A stretch of 28,151 bases of DNA, taken from the NCBI GenBank assembly GCA_003667245.1, contig RCNN01000369.1, positions 1-28,151 of the forward strand, read 5' to 3'. The number at the start of each line of letters is the position of its first letter. Within the stretch, counting starts at the first letter, position 1. The notes beneath the pieces were generated by a model. That model saw only the letters and a list, made by a program, of their open reading frames with translations. It was not told the origin of the DNA and searched no databases. Shown here piece after piece: positions 1 through 9,259 of the stretch. Source of the stretch: Heterostelium multicystogenum. Taxonomy: Eukaryota; Evosea; Eumycetozoa; Acytosteliales; Acytosteliaceae. Made by a program: the position numbers and the translations under genes.

Positions 1-1153
1 GATCCTCAGCCTGGACCGCCCATTGGCCCCTGCTCGAACGGGACAATCATTTTGTCGCCACCAAGCGGCTGTTTCCCGAGGCGCGTGACGCGCATCGGTC
101 TCAACCCGGTTCTATTGGCCTGGTTGATTGCTCCCGAACATCGCCTGTTTCACCAGCTTGGCACGCTTCCCGTGACCAGTGGCACAAACTCTCCGAAGAC
201 AAGCGTAATGCCTTGCGGGGGATCGGCTGGCAGCGCTGGTCCGCGTGACCGGGAGCGCGATGCACGGGGGCCGCGCAAGGATCGGGCAACACGGTTCGGG
301 GCATCGACTTCTTTTTTCATGCATCGGCACATGCTGGGCGCCGCACGTTCGATGCAGGACTTGCCATCGTGGACGTACTTCCCTCAGCCACAGCCGGGGG
401 CTGGAGCGTGAATCGCCAGGGGTTTGTTGCGTTATTTCGACAATCATGAACGGTTTCGCGTTGCCGCCTACCTGGATGGCGGCCGAATGACAGTGCGTAT
501 ACCCATGGGTCAGCGATATCAAGGCGGCGCGAGACTTACCACAGTAACTTTGAGGTCTGGGAGTCGCAGTACCGCGACCTCCGCTACCTGGCGAAACTCA
601 CTTGGGGCAGTTCGGCTCGGAGGTGGAGCTGGGCCTGCACGACTGGCTGCATATGCGCTGGGCCGGTGCCCGCGTGGACCCCGTCACGGCGGCGCGGTGC
701 CTTTTGCACGGGACCCGGCTGACTTTGCCGCGCGTTGGTACGTGGCAGGAAAGACTTCCTTGGAGATCCGTTTTCTTCTCACGTGAATCCGGTGTTCTGG
801 CGTTTTCATGGTTGGATCGATGACCGCATCGAGGATTGGTTTCGTGCCCACGAGCGTTTTCATCCAGGTGAAAGTGAGCCGGCTGGAGAGTCAACGGCGT
901 GCCCCTGGTTTGCGCCGGGGCGCTGGGTGTGAGGTGGATGACCCGTGGCTGGGGCCGGACACCCATGGTTGCAGCACCACGCCGGGGTTGCAGATGGGCA
1001 AGTCGATGGAGAGATGGACCCCGGAGACCATGAAGGCTGGCGCTGCGGATTACCTTCGGGGCGGATGAGGACAGGCTGGCCGGGCTGTTTCGCAAGGTGC
1101 CGAAGCGTCCCTGGTACGCGCGCCATTTGAAGGTCAAGGAGCGGGTGCTCTAA
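1..1153 (+). CDS. pvdP: PvdP-type tyrosinase of pyoverdine maturation, 3' part, frameshifted
   Basis: This is the C-terminal part of the periplasmic copper tyrosinase that oxidises the ferribactin/dihydropyoverdine precursor to form the pyoverdine chromophore. The 5' end lies outside the window. The reading frame is broken many times, but pieced across frames it shows GIDFFFMHRHMLGAARSM near 302-355 (copper-ligand histidines), GQFGSEVELGLHDWLHMRW near 605-663, VNPVFWRFHGWIDDRIEDW near 783-839 (second copper site), and a C-terminal stretch with WYARHLK ending at the taa at 1151-1153. These blocks match the PvdP family as I know it. Breaks are visible near 240, 270, 315, 400, 487, 520, 600, 755 and 1010, some in G or T runs. 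Breaks are denser here than elsewhere in the window. It converges on opmQ, the same arrangement as in P. aeruginosa. Identity is firm; exact residues are not. Confidence 0.85.
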
Positions 1154-1175
1154 AGCGCGCCGCTCAACGGTGGGG

Positions 1176-1195
1176 GCCGGGCAAGCCCGGCTTTC
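1176..1195. terminator. Terminator hairpin between pvdP and opmQ
   Basis: gccgggcaagcccggc (1176-1191) is a perfect GC-rich stem with a minimal loop, followed by ttt. It sits in the 44-bp gap between the convergent stops of pvdP (1153) and opmQ (1198). It could act as a terminator for pvdP and, less well, for opmQ, since the T tract is short and only on the + side. Confidence 0.6.
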
Positions 1196-1197
1196 AT

Positions 1198-2608
1198 TCA
1201 GTTGATTGTGCTTGCTGGCACCTGCCAGCCGCCCCCCAGTGCCTTATAACGCAAATGCTTGCGTTTCAGTCGCGATCGGCGTAATTGCACATTCATGTCC
1301 TGCGCCGCATATAACGTGCGCTGCGTCTCCAGCACCGTCAGCAAGTCCTCCGCACCGGCTTCATAGGCGACTCTGGGCAATCTCAAAGGCAGTCTGCGCC
1401 TCCCTCAGTTCCTCGCTCTGCCACTGCCGCTGCGCATCCAGCCCGCGAATGCTGCTCAGGGCTTTTTCCACATCGGCAAAGCCATTGATGATCGCTCCCC
1501 GGTACGTCTGCAGCAGCTCATCCTGGCGCGCCCGGGCCTTGTCCCGCTCGGCGCTCAGGCGGCCATTGTTGAAGATCGGTGCGACCAGGCCGGAAGTGAG
1601 GTTGTAGAACGGGCTGCGCACTACGTCGGCGAGCCTGTTGGCGCCCGAACCCAGGTCGGCACTGAGGGTGAGGGTGGGCAGCATGGCTGCCCGGGCCACG
1701 GTGACGTCTGCCTGGGCTGCTGCCAGCCGGGCCTCGGCACTGGCGATGTCGGGACGGCGGCTGAGCAGTTGGCTGGGAACACCGGCGGCGATGCCCGGCC
1801 AGTTCAATTGGGCGAAGGGTTGCGGGGCCAGGTGCAGGTCCTGCACCGGTGTGCCCAGCAGTGCCGCGAGGCTGATCAAGGCCTCGTCGGCCTGTTGCTG
1901 TGCCAGCGGCAGTTGGCGTTGTTGTGCGGCCACGAGGCTTTTTTTGCTGGGCCAGTTCCAGGGCGGTGGCGGAGCCTGCATCGTGGCGAGTCTGCACCAG
2001 CTTCAACACGTTTTGGGCGTTGTCCAGGTTGAGTTGGGCGATGCGCAGTTGCTCACGCAATGACAGCCACTGGGTATAGCTGGTCGCAACACCGCTGAGC
2101 AGGGTCAGTTCCACGGTGGCCTGGTCGAACTCGCTGGCGCGCACCTCTTCCACGGCGCTGTCCCGGGCGGCGCGCTTGCCACCCCAGAAATCAATTTCGT
2201 AAGTGGCGCTCAGGCGCGCATCGAAGTAATCCACGGCCTTGTTGCTGCTGTGGCATCCAGCTGGCTGTAGCCCTTGCCCCGCAGCAGCTTCTGGCGGTTT
2301 GCATTGAACGCGCCGGTGAGTTCAGGCAGCAACGGTGCGCCGGCTATCACTGCGCTGGCCTGGGCCTGGCGCACCCGGCCATGGCGCTGGCCAGGTCGTA
2401 ACTGCCGCTGCGGGCCTGTTCGATCAGTTGGTTGAGCTGGGGGCTGTCGAAACTTGTCCACCATTGTTGGTTGGCCCGCAGCGCCGTTGCGTCGCTTGCG
2501 CTGTGCCAGGCGGGCGGTGGTTGCATGCCTGCGCCCGGACGCGGTGCGGGGCTGCTGCAGGCGGCCAGCCAGCAGGCTGGCGGCGAGGAGGGTCAGGGAC
2601 ACTTTCAT
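1198..2608 (-). CDS. opmQ: OpmQ, outer-membrane factor of the PvdRT-OpmQ pyoverdine efflux system
   Basis: This is a TolC/OprM-family outer-membrane lipoprotein that forms the exit duct for pyoverdine secretion and recycling with PvdR and PvdT. The start at 2608 gives a lipoprotein signal (MKVSLTLLAASLLA followed, after a one-base break, by ACSS), so the mature protein would begin at that lipidated Cys. Further on come an N-terminal YDLASAMA block, the central YEIDFWGGKRAARDSAVEE, and the family C-terminal landmark LLTVLETQRTLYAAQD then YKALGGGW. The span of about 470 codons fits the family (about 470-475 aa). Frame breaks are visible near 2568, 2370, 2245, 1940, 1370 and as a compensating pair near 1250. 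Its start lies 8 bp past the pvdT stop, so it is the last gene of pvdR-pvdT-opmQ. Confidence 0.9.
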
Positions 2609-2615
2609 AGGGCGA

Positions 2616-4589
2616 TCATTCACTGGTAAGGGCCTTGACCGGGTCAAGTCGAGCGGCTTTGCGGGCCGGCATGAAACCGAAGATAACGCCGGTGACCAGG
2701 GCGCAGAAGAAGGCCCCCACGGCGGCCGGAATCGAGAACGCGACGGCCACGTTGCTGAGGATGAGTACGCCACCCACCAGCAGGGCCAGGCCGATGCCGG
2801 TGACGCCGCCGACCACAGAGAGCATCACCGCTTCAGTGAGAAACTGGCGCAGGATGTCCCGCTGCCGCGCCCCGGTGGCCATGCGAATACCGATTTCCCG
2901 GGTGCGTTCACGTACGGTCATCAGCATGATATTCATCACCCCGATACCTCCCACCAGCAGCGAAATCGCGGCAATCGAGCCGAGCATCAGCGACAAGGTA
3001 TTCTGGGTGCGTGCCTCGGCCTGGATCATCGCGGCATTGTTGGTCAGTTCAAAGTCGTGCTTGCCGTTGTGCAGGCGCAGCAACAACTGATTGATAGCCT
3101 GTTCGGCGTCGTGCACGTTGCGCGCGTCGGCGGCGGCAATCACTACGTATTCGGGGTTATAGCTGCCGAACAGACGCACGCTGGCGGCAGAGTAGGGGAT
3201 GGCGATACGGTCGTCGCTGTCTTTGTCGCCGGAGCTGGCGCCTTTTTCGGCGAGCACACCGACCACCTGGAATGGAACGTTTTCGATCAGGATGTATTGC
3301 CCGATCGGGTCGGTCACATCCTTGAACAGCTTGTCGCGTACCCGCTTGCCGATCACTGCCACTGTGGCTCCGGCGCGCTCGTCGGCCTCGGTGAAGTAAC
3401 TCCCCTCGACCACTGGCCAGTTGAAAATGGCCGGGAAATTGGTGTCATTGCCACCGACATACGCCATAATGGTCGACGTTGCCAAAAGCGCACCCCGGCC
3501 TCTGCGCCGTTCACCGGCATGATGCGCTTGACCTGAGGCAGGGCCGCCAGGGCGGCCACGTCGTTGAGGGTGATCACGCCGGGTGGTGTGCGCGGGTTGG
3601 GTGCCGACCCGCTGACGTAGAGGATATTGGAGCCGAAAGCGCCCATCTGCGCCATCACCTGGCGCTTGCTGCCTTCGCCCACCGCCAGCATCACCACCAC
3701 CGACGCCACGCCGATGATGATCCCCAGCAGCGTCAGCGCCGTGCGAAAAACGGTTGATCCACATCACCCGCCACGCGGCTTGCACGGCATCCAGCAGCTC
3801 GGCTTTCCAGGCGCCGTTGTGCTCGGCGCCATCGGCCAGGCGCTGGCGCAGGTCCACGGCTTGCAACGCGCCGGAGATGGCCACGGGGGGCGTCTCGCTG
3901 GTGTCGGCAGAGTCGCTGATGATCAGCCCGTCGCGGATCTCGATGATGCGATTGGCCCGCGCCGCGACTTCGCGGTCGTGGGTGATCAGGATGACCACGT
4001 GGCCCTGGCTGGCCAGTTCGTCCAGCAGGGTCATGACCTCCGCGCCGCTGTGGCTGTCGAGGGCGCCGGTGGGTTCGTCGGCGAGGATGATATGCCCGCC
4101 GTTCATCAACGCCCGGGCAATCGACACCCGCTGTTGCTGGCCGCCGGAAAGCTGGTGCGGGCGGTTGCCGGTGCGCTCGGCCAGGCCCAGGCGCGTGAGC
4201 AGGGCCTTGGCGCGGGCATGGCGTTCGGCGGCGCTGATGCCGGCATAGATCGCCGGCATCTCGACGTTTTCCTGGGCCGAGCCGGAAGGGATCAGGTGAT
4301 AGCCCTGGAACACGAAACCGAAGGCCTCGCGGCGCAGCCAGGCGAGTTCGTCGCTGTCGAGCTGGGCGACGTTCTCTCCGGCGAACAGGTAGTCGCCCTC
4401 GGTGGGGCGGTCGAGGCAGCCGAGGATATTCATCAGCGTGGATTTGCCGGAGCCGGAGGCGCCGACAATCGCCACGAATTCCCCGGCATGGATCGCCAGG
4501 TCGATGCCGCGCAGCACATCAACCTGCGGCGTGTCGCCGCCGCCGTAGGATTTGCGGATGCCCTTGAGTTCGATCAGTGGGGTCGACAT
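2616..4589 (-). CDS. pvdT: PvdT, MacB-type ABC transporter (ATPase plus permease) of pyoverdine export
   Basis: This inner-membrane fusion of an ABC ATPase and a MacB/FtsX permease drives pyoverdine transport through PvdR and OpmQ. The ATPase half shows Walker [10 protein letters not shown] (about residues 43-51), signature [15 protein letters not shown] and Walker [12 protein letters not shown], then the H-loop ITHDREVA. The permease half has a first membrane segment, a large periplasmic loop and three C-terminal membrane segments, including the MacB signature [25 protein letters not shown]. The frame reads open for 657 codons, but roughly 3480-3750 is translated in the wrong frame: an extra base in the A run near 3746-3750 opens it and two near 3473-3486 close it. 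The alternative frame there gives [19 protein letters not shown], as expected. The start at 4589 abuts the pvdR stop (TGAATG). The length is normal. Confidence 0.92.
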   Translation of the reverse strand: MSTPLIELKGIRKSYGGGDTPQVDVLRGIDLAIHAGEFVAIVGASGSGKSTLMNILGCLDRPTEGDYLFAGENVAQLDSDELAWLRREAFGFVFQGYHLIPSGSAQENVEMPAIYAGISAAERHARAKALLTRLGLAERTGNRPHQLSGGQQQRVSIARALMNGGHIILADEPTGALDSHSGAEVMTLLDELASQGHVVILITHDREVAARANRIIEIRDGLIISDSADTSETPPVAISGALQAVDLRQRLADGAEHNGAWKAELLDAVQAAWRVMWINRFSHGADAAGDHHRRGVGGGDAGGGRRQQAPGDGADGRFRLQYPLRQRVGTQPAHTTRRDHPQRRGRPGGPASGQAHHAGERRRGRGALLATSTIMAYVGGNDTNFPAIFNWPVVEGSYFTEADERAGATVAVIGKRVRDKLFKDVTDPIGQYILIENVPFQVVGVLAEKGASSGDKDSDDRIAIPYSAASVRLFGSYNPEYVVIAAADARNVHDAEQAINQLLLRLHNGKHDFELTNNAAMIQAEARTQNTLSLMLGSIAAISLLVGGIGVMNIMLMTVRERTREIGIRMATGARQRDILRQFLTEAVMLSVVGGVTGIGLALLVGGVLILSNVAVAFSIPAAVGAFFCALVTGVIFGFMPARKAARLDPVKALTSE

Positions 4590-5764
4590 TCAACCTCCGC
4601 TGCCATCGGCCGGGCCGATCAGCAGGTGATCGCCTTCGTTCAGGCCTTCCAGCACCTGGACTCGCAGGCGGTCGCTGAGGCCCAGGCGGATTTCGCGTTG
4701 CTCGATGCTGCCGTTTTTCGCCACCACGCGGGCGATCTGTTTGTCGCCGCCGAGGCTGCCTTGCAGGGCGGCGACCGGCGCGGTCAGGGTGTCCCTGGCC
4801 TGGCCGGCGACGAAGAATACCTGGGCGGTCATTTCCGCCATCAAGGCGTTATCGGTGTTGTCGACGTCCAGCAGCACCGTGTAAAGCACCACTCGCCCGG
4901 TGCCGCTTTTGCTGGCGCTGCTCGGGCTGCCACCGCCCTGGCTGGTTTCGTTGAGCGGCTTGGGCGGGATCGGCAAAATCTGCCGTACGGTGCTGGTCCA
5001 GCGTCGGCTGCCGCCGCTCAGGGTGGTGAAGTAGGCCGTCATGCCGGGTTTGACATGGCCGATGTCGGCTTCCGAGACTTCGGCCCATACGGTCATCGGC
5101 GAAAGCTTGGCGATCCGCAGGATCAGCGGGGTTTGCTGCTGGGCGTTGAGTGTCTGGCCTTCCCGGGCGTCCACCGCGACCACGGTGCCGCTCATTGGCG
5201 CATAAATGCGCGTGTAGCCCAACTCTGCCTCGTCACTGCGCAGGCTGGCCTTGGCCTGGCGAATCTGCGCCAGGAACATGTCGACCCGCGCCTGGGTGGC
5301 GCTCAGTTCGGCCCTGGCAGTTTGCACGTCTTCTTCCCGGGTGGCGTTACCGGCTTCCAGGCGTTGCTGGCGCTGGTACTTCTGGCGGGCCAGTTCGTGC
5401 TGGGCCCGTTGCTCCTGCAACTGGGCCTGCAGGTTCTCGATGGCATAGCGGCTGGCGTCGAGCTTGGCTTTTTTGCGTGGAGGGGTCGATCTCTACCAGC
5501 AATTGGCCTTCCTTGACCTGGGCACCGGCCTCGACATGAATCTTCTGGATCTGTCCGGACGCCTGGGCGCCCACGTCGACGTAGCGCCGGGGTTGCAGGG
5601 TGCCCAGGGCGGTGACGCTGCTTTCGATATCGCCCCGGGTCACGGTGACGGTCGCCAGCTTGTCCCGGCCCGGCGGCAGGACCTGCCAGGCAGCTAAAGC
5701 GATGACGGGGATCAGGCACGCGACCACAAGCAGGGCGCGTCGGGCAGGTCGAGGACGTTTTCAT
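4590..5764 (-). CDS. pvdR: PvdR, periplasmic adaptor (membrane fusion protein) of PvdRT-OpmQ
   Basis: This MacA/HlyD-family adaptor bridges PvdT and OpmQ in the periplasm. The protein starts at 5764 with a basic N-terminus and one membrane anchor (LLVVACLIPVIALAAW), although an extra A at about 5758-5761 throws the frame at once. Then come the first half of a biotinyl-lipoyl-like hairpin (YVDVGAQASGQIQKIHVEAG), a coiled-coil helical hairpin (ELARQKYQRQQRLEAGNATR), the second lipoyl half (YTRIYAPMSGTVVAVDAREG) and beta-barrel domains. A second break lies near 5468-5475 in a T run. The length of about 391 codons equals that of known PvdR. It is the first gene of the operon, with a PvdS-type promoter box upstream at 5819-5842. 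Confidence 0.92.
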
Positions 5765-5818
5765 GCAGAGTTCCAGCCAGGAAAGATCGGCCCGCAGGAG
5801 CGGGAAGCTGACAGGTAG

Positions 5819-5842
5819 ACGAGGAAATTGTCCGGGGATTTA
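5819..5842 (-). promoter_or_regulatory. Iron-starvation (PvdS) promoter box for pvdRT-opmQ
   Basis: Read on the minus strand this is TAAAT, 16 bases, then CGT, an exact match to the known PvdS-dependent iron-starvation box (TAAAT-N16-CGT). The CGT end lies about 55 bases upstream of the pvdR ATG, which is a usable promoter distance. It predicts transcription of pvdR-pvdT-opmQ by the sigma factor PvdS, whose own gene is not in this window. Confidence 0.82.
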
Positions 5843-5844
5843 AG

Positions 5845-5865
5845 GCCGTTACATATGCCGTTACA
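5845..5865. repeat. Tandem 9-bp direct repeat upstream of the pvdR promoter box
   Basis: gccgttaca occurs twice (5845-5853 and 5857-5865) with a 12-bp period, immediately upstream of the -35 side of the pvdR iron-starvation box. Direct repeats with about one-turn spacing at this place are typical of an activator site, but I do not recognise the motif. Confidence 0.4.
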
Positions 5866-5918
5866 GGTGTGTCAGGCAAAATAATTGGCCGGCGTTGCAA
5901 GTCTTGTTTAAAACTAGA

Positions 5919-5933
5919 TGAGAATTACTATAA
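5919..5933. promoter_or_regulatory. Fur-box-like operator upstream of fpvI
   Basis: tgagaattactataa matches 11 of the 14 scored positions of the 7-1-7 Fur consensus TGATAATnATTATCA. It lies about 90 bp upstream of the fpvI ATG in an AT-rich stretch that stands out from the surrounding GC-rich DNA. Repression of the sigma gene by iron-loaded Fur would be the expected control of this family. Footprinting would be decisive. Confidence 0.6.
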
Positions 5934-6021
5934 ATTACACGCACCTCAAACTGCCATCATCGAATCGGCCGTTATCTTCGTACTCAAAGGACCTAATGCC
6001 GCCTACAGGCGGTCGGGAGTC

Positions 6022-6506
6022 ATGTTGGAAAACTACTATCGCGAGCTGGTGTGTTTCCCTCAACGCCAAGCTGGGCAACCGTCAGGTGGCCGAAGATGTG
6101 GTGCATGACGCTTATGTGCGGGTGCTGGGGCGTGCCAGCGAGGTCCCGATCGAGCAGCCCCGGGCGTTTCTCTATCGCACGGCGCTGAACCTGGTGATCG
6201 ACGGTCATCGGCGCAACGCCCTGCGCCAGGATGAACCCCTGGAAGTACTCGACAGCGAGGAGCGTTTTTTCGCTGTCTTCGCCCCATCACTGCCTGGACC
6301 ACGGCCAGCGCCTGGAAATGCTTGAGCGCGTGCTGGCCGAGCTGCCGGCGCTCTGCCGTGACAGTTTCCTGTTGCGCAAGCTCGACGGCCTGTCCCACCT
6401 GCAAATCGCCGAGCGCCTGGGTATTTCCCGCGCGCTGGTGGAAAAACACATCGTCAATGCCATGAAGCATTGCCGGGCGCGCATGCGTGAGTGGGATGCG
6501 CACTGA
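6022..6506 (+). CDS. fpvI: FpvI-like ECF sigma factor
   Basis: This is an extracytoplasmic-function (FecI-type) sigma factor. By position next to pvdA and pvdR it is FpvI, which in P. aeruginosa directs transcription of the ferripyoverdine receptor gene fpvA. The start at 6022 gives MLENYYRELV, a typical region 2 opening. It is followed by AEDVVHDAYVRVL and PRAFLYRTALNLVIDGHRR (region 2) and by region 4 with the helix-turn-helix LSHLQIAERLGISRALVEKH. Two frame breaks are seen: an extra C near 6056-6061 and an extra T in the T run at 6263-6269. The repaired length of about 160 aa is normal. No anti-sigma gene (fpvR) lies on either side, unlike P. aeruginosa. Another FecI-type sigma is possible, but the context favours FpvI. 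Confidence 0.82.
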
Positions 6507-6519
6507 TTCCAGCGTTAGC

Positions 6520-6543
6520 TAAATTTTATTTCATTGTCCTCGT
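6520..6543 (+). promoter_or_regulatory. Iron-starvation (PvdS) promoter box for pvdA
   Basis: taaat at 6520-6524, 16 bases, then cgt at 6541-6543: an exact TAAAT-N16-CGT box, preceded by gc as in strong examples. It lies 90 bp upstream of the pvdA ATG and just after the fpvI stop, so pvdA has its own PvdS promoter rather than depending on fpvI read-through. Confidence 0.88.
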
Positions 6544-6633
6544 CTCCTATCAACACACGACCTGTTGCTGTGCCTTCAGGTCTCTGAGGCTTTCCCGCCC
6601 CACTGCCACGGGGCTTATCCAGAGGACACTGGA

Positions 6634-7971
6634 ATGACACAGGCAATTGCATCGCCCGCCGTTCACGACCTGATCGGTATCGGGTTCGGCCCTTCGAACC
6701 TGGCGCTGGCCATCGCCCTGCAGGAACGCGAGAAAGCCCAGGGCAAACTGGACGTGCTGTTCCTCGACAAACAGGCCGACTACCGCTGGCACGGCAACAC
6801 CCTGGTCACCCAGAGTGAATTGCAGATTTCCTTCCTCAAGGACCTGGTGACCCTGCGCAATCCCACCAGCCCTTATTCCTTCGTCAATTACCTGAAGGCC
6901 CACGGGCGCCTGGTGGATTTCATCAACCTGGGTACCTTCTATCCGTGCCGCATGGAGTACAACGACTACCTGCGCTGGGTCTCCGGGCAGTTCCAGGCGC
7001 AAAGCCGCTACGGCGAGGAAGTGCTGGCCATCGAGCCGATCCTGCATCAGCAGCAGGTAGAGGCGCTGCGGGTGATTTCCCGGGACGCCCAGGGTGAACA
7101 GCACGTGCGCACCACCCGCTCGGTGGTGGTCAGCGCCGGTGGTACGCCGCGTATTCCGGCGTCGTTCAAGGCGCTCAAGGATGACGGTCGGGTGTTCCAT
7201 CACTCCCAGTACCTGGAACGCATGGCTCAGCAACCGTGTGTCGACGGCAAGCCGATGCGCATCGCGATCATCGGTGGTGGCCAGAGCGCAGCCGAGGCGT
7301 TTATCGACCTCAACGACAGCTTCCCGTCGGTGCAGGTCGACATGATCCTGCGCGGCTCGGCCCTCAAGCCTGCGGATGACAGCCCGTTCGTCAACGAAGT
7401 GTTCTCGCCGGAGTTCACCGACCTGGTGTTCCAGCAGAACGGCAGCGAACGCGAGCGCCTGGTCAACGAGTACCACAACACCAACTATTCGGTGGTGGAC
7501 CTGGACCTGATCGAGCGCATCTACGGGATCTTCTACCGCCAGAAAGTTTCCGGCATTGCCCGTCACGCGTTCCGTACCCTGACCACCGTGGAAAAAGCCA
7601 CGGCCGGGCCGCTGGGTGTGGAGTTGGCGCTGCGCAACAACGCCACCGGCGAAACCAGCCTCAACCATTACGATGCCGTCGTACTGGCCACCGGTTACGA
7701 GCGCCAGATGCATCGTCAGTTGCTCGCACCGTTGGCCGACTATATGGGCGACTTTGAAGTCAGCCGCGACTACCGCATCGTCACCGACGAGCGCTGCAAG
7801 GCCGGCATCTACATGCAGGGCTTCAGCCAGGCCAGCCATGGCCTGAGCGATACCTTGCTGTCGATCCTGCCGATCCGTGCCGACGAGATTGCTGCGTCGC
7901 TGTACGAACACGACCGCAGCCGCGGCAAGAGCCGTTCGGTGCAGGACGTGTTGCTGGCCACCGCCAGCTGA
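6634..7971 (+). CDS. pvdA: PvdA, L-ornithine N5-monooxygenase
   Basis: This FAD- and NADPH-dependent enzyme hydroxylates L-ornithine to N5-hydroxyornithine, the precursor of the hydroxamate iron ligands of pyoverdine. The frame is intact, 445 aa (P. aeruginosa PvdA is 443). The FAD-binding motif GIGFGPSNLALA is at about 15-26, the NADPH-binding motif IIGGGQSAAEAF at about 211-222, and the C-terminal ATGYE motif at about 352. I chose the ATG at 6634, preceded by agaggacactgga as ribosome-binding site, over an upstream in-frame ATG at 6565 because the family begins this way and the PvdS box spacing fits. The enzyme works in the cytosol ahead of the pyoverdine peptide synthetases. Confidence 0.96.
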   Translation: MTQAIASPAVHDLIGIGFGPSNLALAIALQEREKAQGKLDVLFLDKQADYRWHGNTLVTQSELQISFLKDLVTLRNPTSPYSFVNYLKAHGRLVDFINLGTFYPCRMEYNDYLRWVSGQFQAQSRYGEEVLAIEPILHQQQVEALRVISRDAQGEQHVRTTRSVVVSAGGTPRIPASFKALKDDGRVFHHSQYLERMAQQPCVDGKPMRIAIIGGGQSAAEAFIDLNDSFPSVQVDMILRGSALKPADDSPFVNEVFSPEFTDLVFQQNGSERERLVNEYHNTNYSVVDLDLIERIYGIFYRQKVSGIARHAFRTLTTVEKATAGPLGVELALRNNATGETSLNHYDAVVLATGYERQMHRQLLAPLADYMGDFEVSRDYRIVTDERCKAGIYMQGFSQASHGLSDTLLSILPIRADEIAASLYEHDRSRGKSRSVQDVLLATAS

Positions 7972-8003
7972 CAGGCTGCACTTGAACCGCGGGGGCGGCT
8001 GCT

Positions 8004-8027
8004 GATACTGTACAAAAAACCAGTATC
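8004..8027. promoter_or_regulatory. LexA (SOS) operator
   Basis: gatactg (8004-8010), ten bases, then cagtatc (8021-8027) forms a perfect 7-bp inverted repeat with the core CTGT-N8-CCAG, fitting CTG-N10-CAG, the LexA box of gamma-proteobacteria. It lies 12 bp upstream of the radical SAM gene start, so LexA would overlap its promoter. The central A-rich octamer is also typical. Confidence 0.82.
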
Positions 8028-8039
8028 GGTAGAAGCCCC

Positions 8040-9259
8040 ATGCAGTTGATCGAAAAACTCAGCATCCTCGCCGACGCCGCTAAGTACGACGCGTCCTGCG
8101 CCAGCAGCGGCGCGCCCCAGCGCAGCTCGGAAGGCAAGGCGGGGCTGGGCTCCACCGATGGCATGGGCATCTGCCACAGCTACACGCCCGACGGTCGCTG
8201 CGTGTCGTTGCTCAAGGTGCTGCTGACCAACTTCTGCCTCTACGATTGCCAATACTGCGTCAACCGCCGCTCCAGCGACGTGCCCCGTGCACGCTTCAGC
8301 CCGGAGGAGGTGGTGACCCTGACCCTCGACTTTTACCGGCGCAACTGCGTCAGCGGGCTGTTTCTCAGCTCCGGCATCATCCGTTCGGCTGACTACACCA
8401 TGGAGCAGCTGGTGCGGGTCGCCAAACTCCTGCGCGAAGAGCATGACTTTCGCGGCTACATCCACCTCAAGACCATTCCCGAAGCCGACCCGGCACTGAT
8501 TGCCGAGGCGGGCGGTATGCCGATCGCCTCAGCGTGAATATCGAGTTGCCAACGGACAAGAGCCTGCAAACCCTGGCGCCCGAGAAGCAGATCGTCTCGA
8601 TCAAGCAGGCCATGCAAACCATCTATACCGGTGAGCAGACGGTGCTCAACGAACCCCGCGCGCCGCGTTTCGCGCCGGCCGGGCAGAGCACGCAGATGAT
8701 CGTCGGCGCCGATGACACCGACGACAGCACCATTCTCCACAGCGCCGAGGCGTTGTACGGCAATTTCAAACTGCGACGGGTGTATTACTCGGCGTTCAGC
8801 CCGATCCCCAACAGCCCGAAAAGCGTGCCCCTGGCCGCGCCGCCGCTGATGCGCGAGCACCGCTTGTACCAGGCGGATTTCCTGTTGCGCAGCTACGGGT
8901 TCAGCGCCAATGAACTGTTTGAAGGGCCGGGCGACCTGGCCCTGGATATCGACCCCAAGCTGGCCTGGGCGCTGGAGCACCGCGAGGTGTTCCCGCTGGA
9001 CTTGAACCGGGCCGAGCCGACGCTTATTGCGCGCATTCCCGGAATTGGCCTGCGCACCACCCAGCGGCTGGTGGACCTGCGTCGCCAGCGCAAGATCCGC
9101 TTCGAAGACCTGGCGCGCATGCGGTGTGTGCTGACCAAGGCCAAGCCGTTTTTCATCACCAGCGACTACCACCCGCAGCAAGCGGAAAGCACCAGCGTGC
9201 TGCTGCGCGAGCAACTGCGCGACCGCCCGCAGCCGCAGCAAATGGGGCTGTGGGGATGA
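8040..9259 (+). CDS. Putative DNA modification/repair radical SAM protein (TIGR03916-like)
   Basis: This is a radical S-adenosylmethionine enzyme of the family that co-occurs with uracil-DNA-glycosylase-like and DUF4130 proteins; its reaction is not known to me. The cluster-binding motif is CLYDCQYC, with cysteines at about residues 66, 70 and 73 (CxxxCxxC). The C-terminal part has a helix-hairpin-helix DNA-binding motif (LIARIPGIGLRTTQRLVDLR), which supports a role on DNA. A C missing near 8513 breaks the frame: GRYADRLSVNIELP is expected where the sequence runs into a stop at 8537. Repaired length is 406 aa, normal for the family. The start at 8040 follows a LexA operator, and the stop overlaps the next start (ATGA at 9256), indicating translational coupling. 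Confidence 0.85.

Noticed and set aside
1..1153. Interpretation of pvdP as a true pseudogene.
   Set aside because: It has the most frame breaks, but all catalytic blocks persist and neighbouring genes show the same kind of error, so decay is not the simplest explanation. It cannot be excluded from the sequence alone.
2454..3536. A 360-codon plus-strand frame.
   Set aside because: It overlaps opmQ and pvdT in antisense and crosses their junction; no ribosome-binding site or motif.
3627..5516. A 629-codon open frame on the plus strand.
   Set aside because: It is antisense to pvdT and pvdR, whose motifs are unmistakable. High third-position GC opens such mirror frames in Pseudomonas, and its product has no recognisable motif.
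6550..7911. A 453-codon minus-strand frame over pvdA.
   Set aside because: pvdA is intact with FAD and NADPH motifs on the plus strand; the other frame is its shadow.
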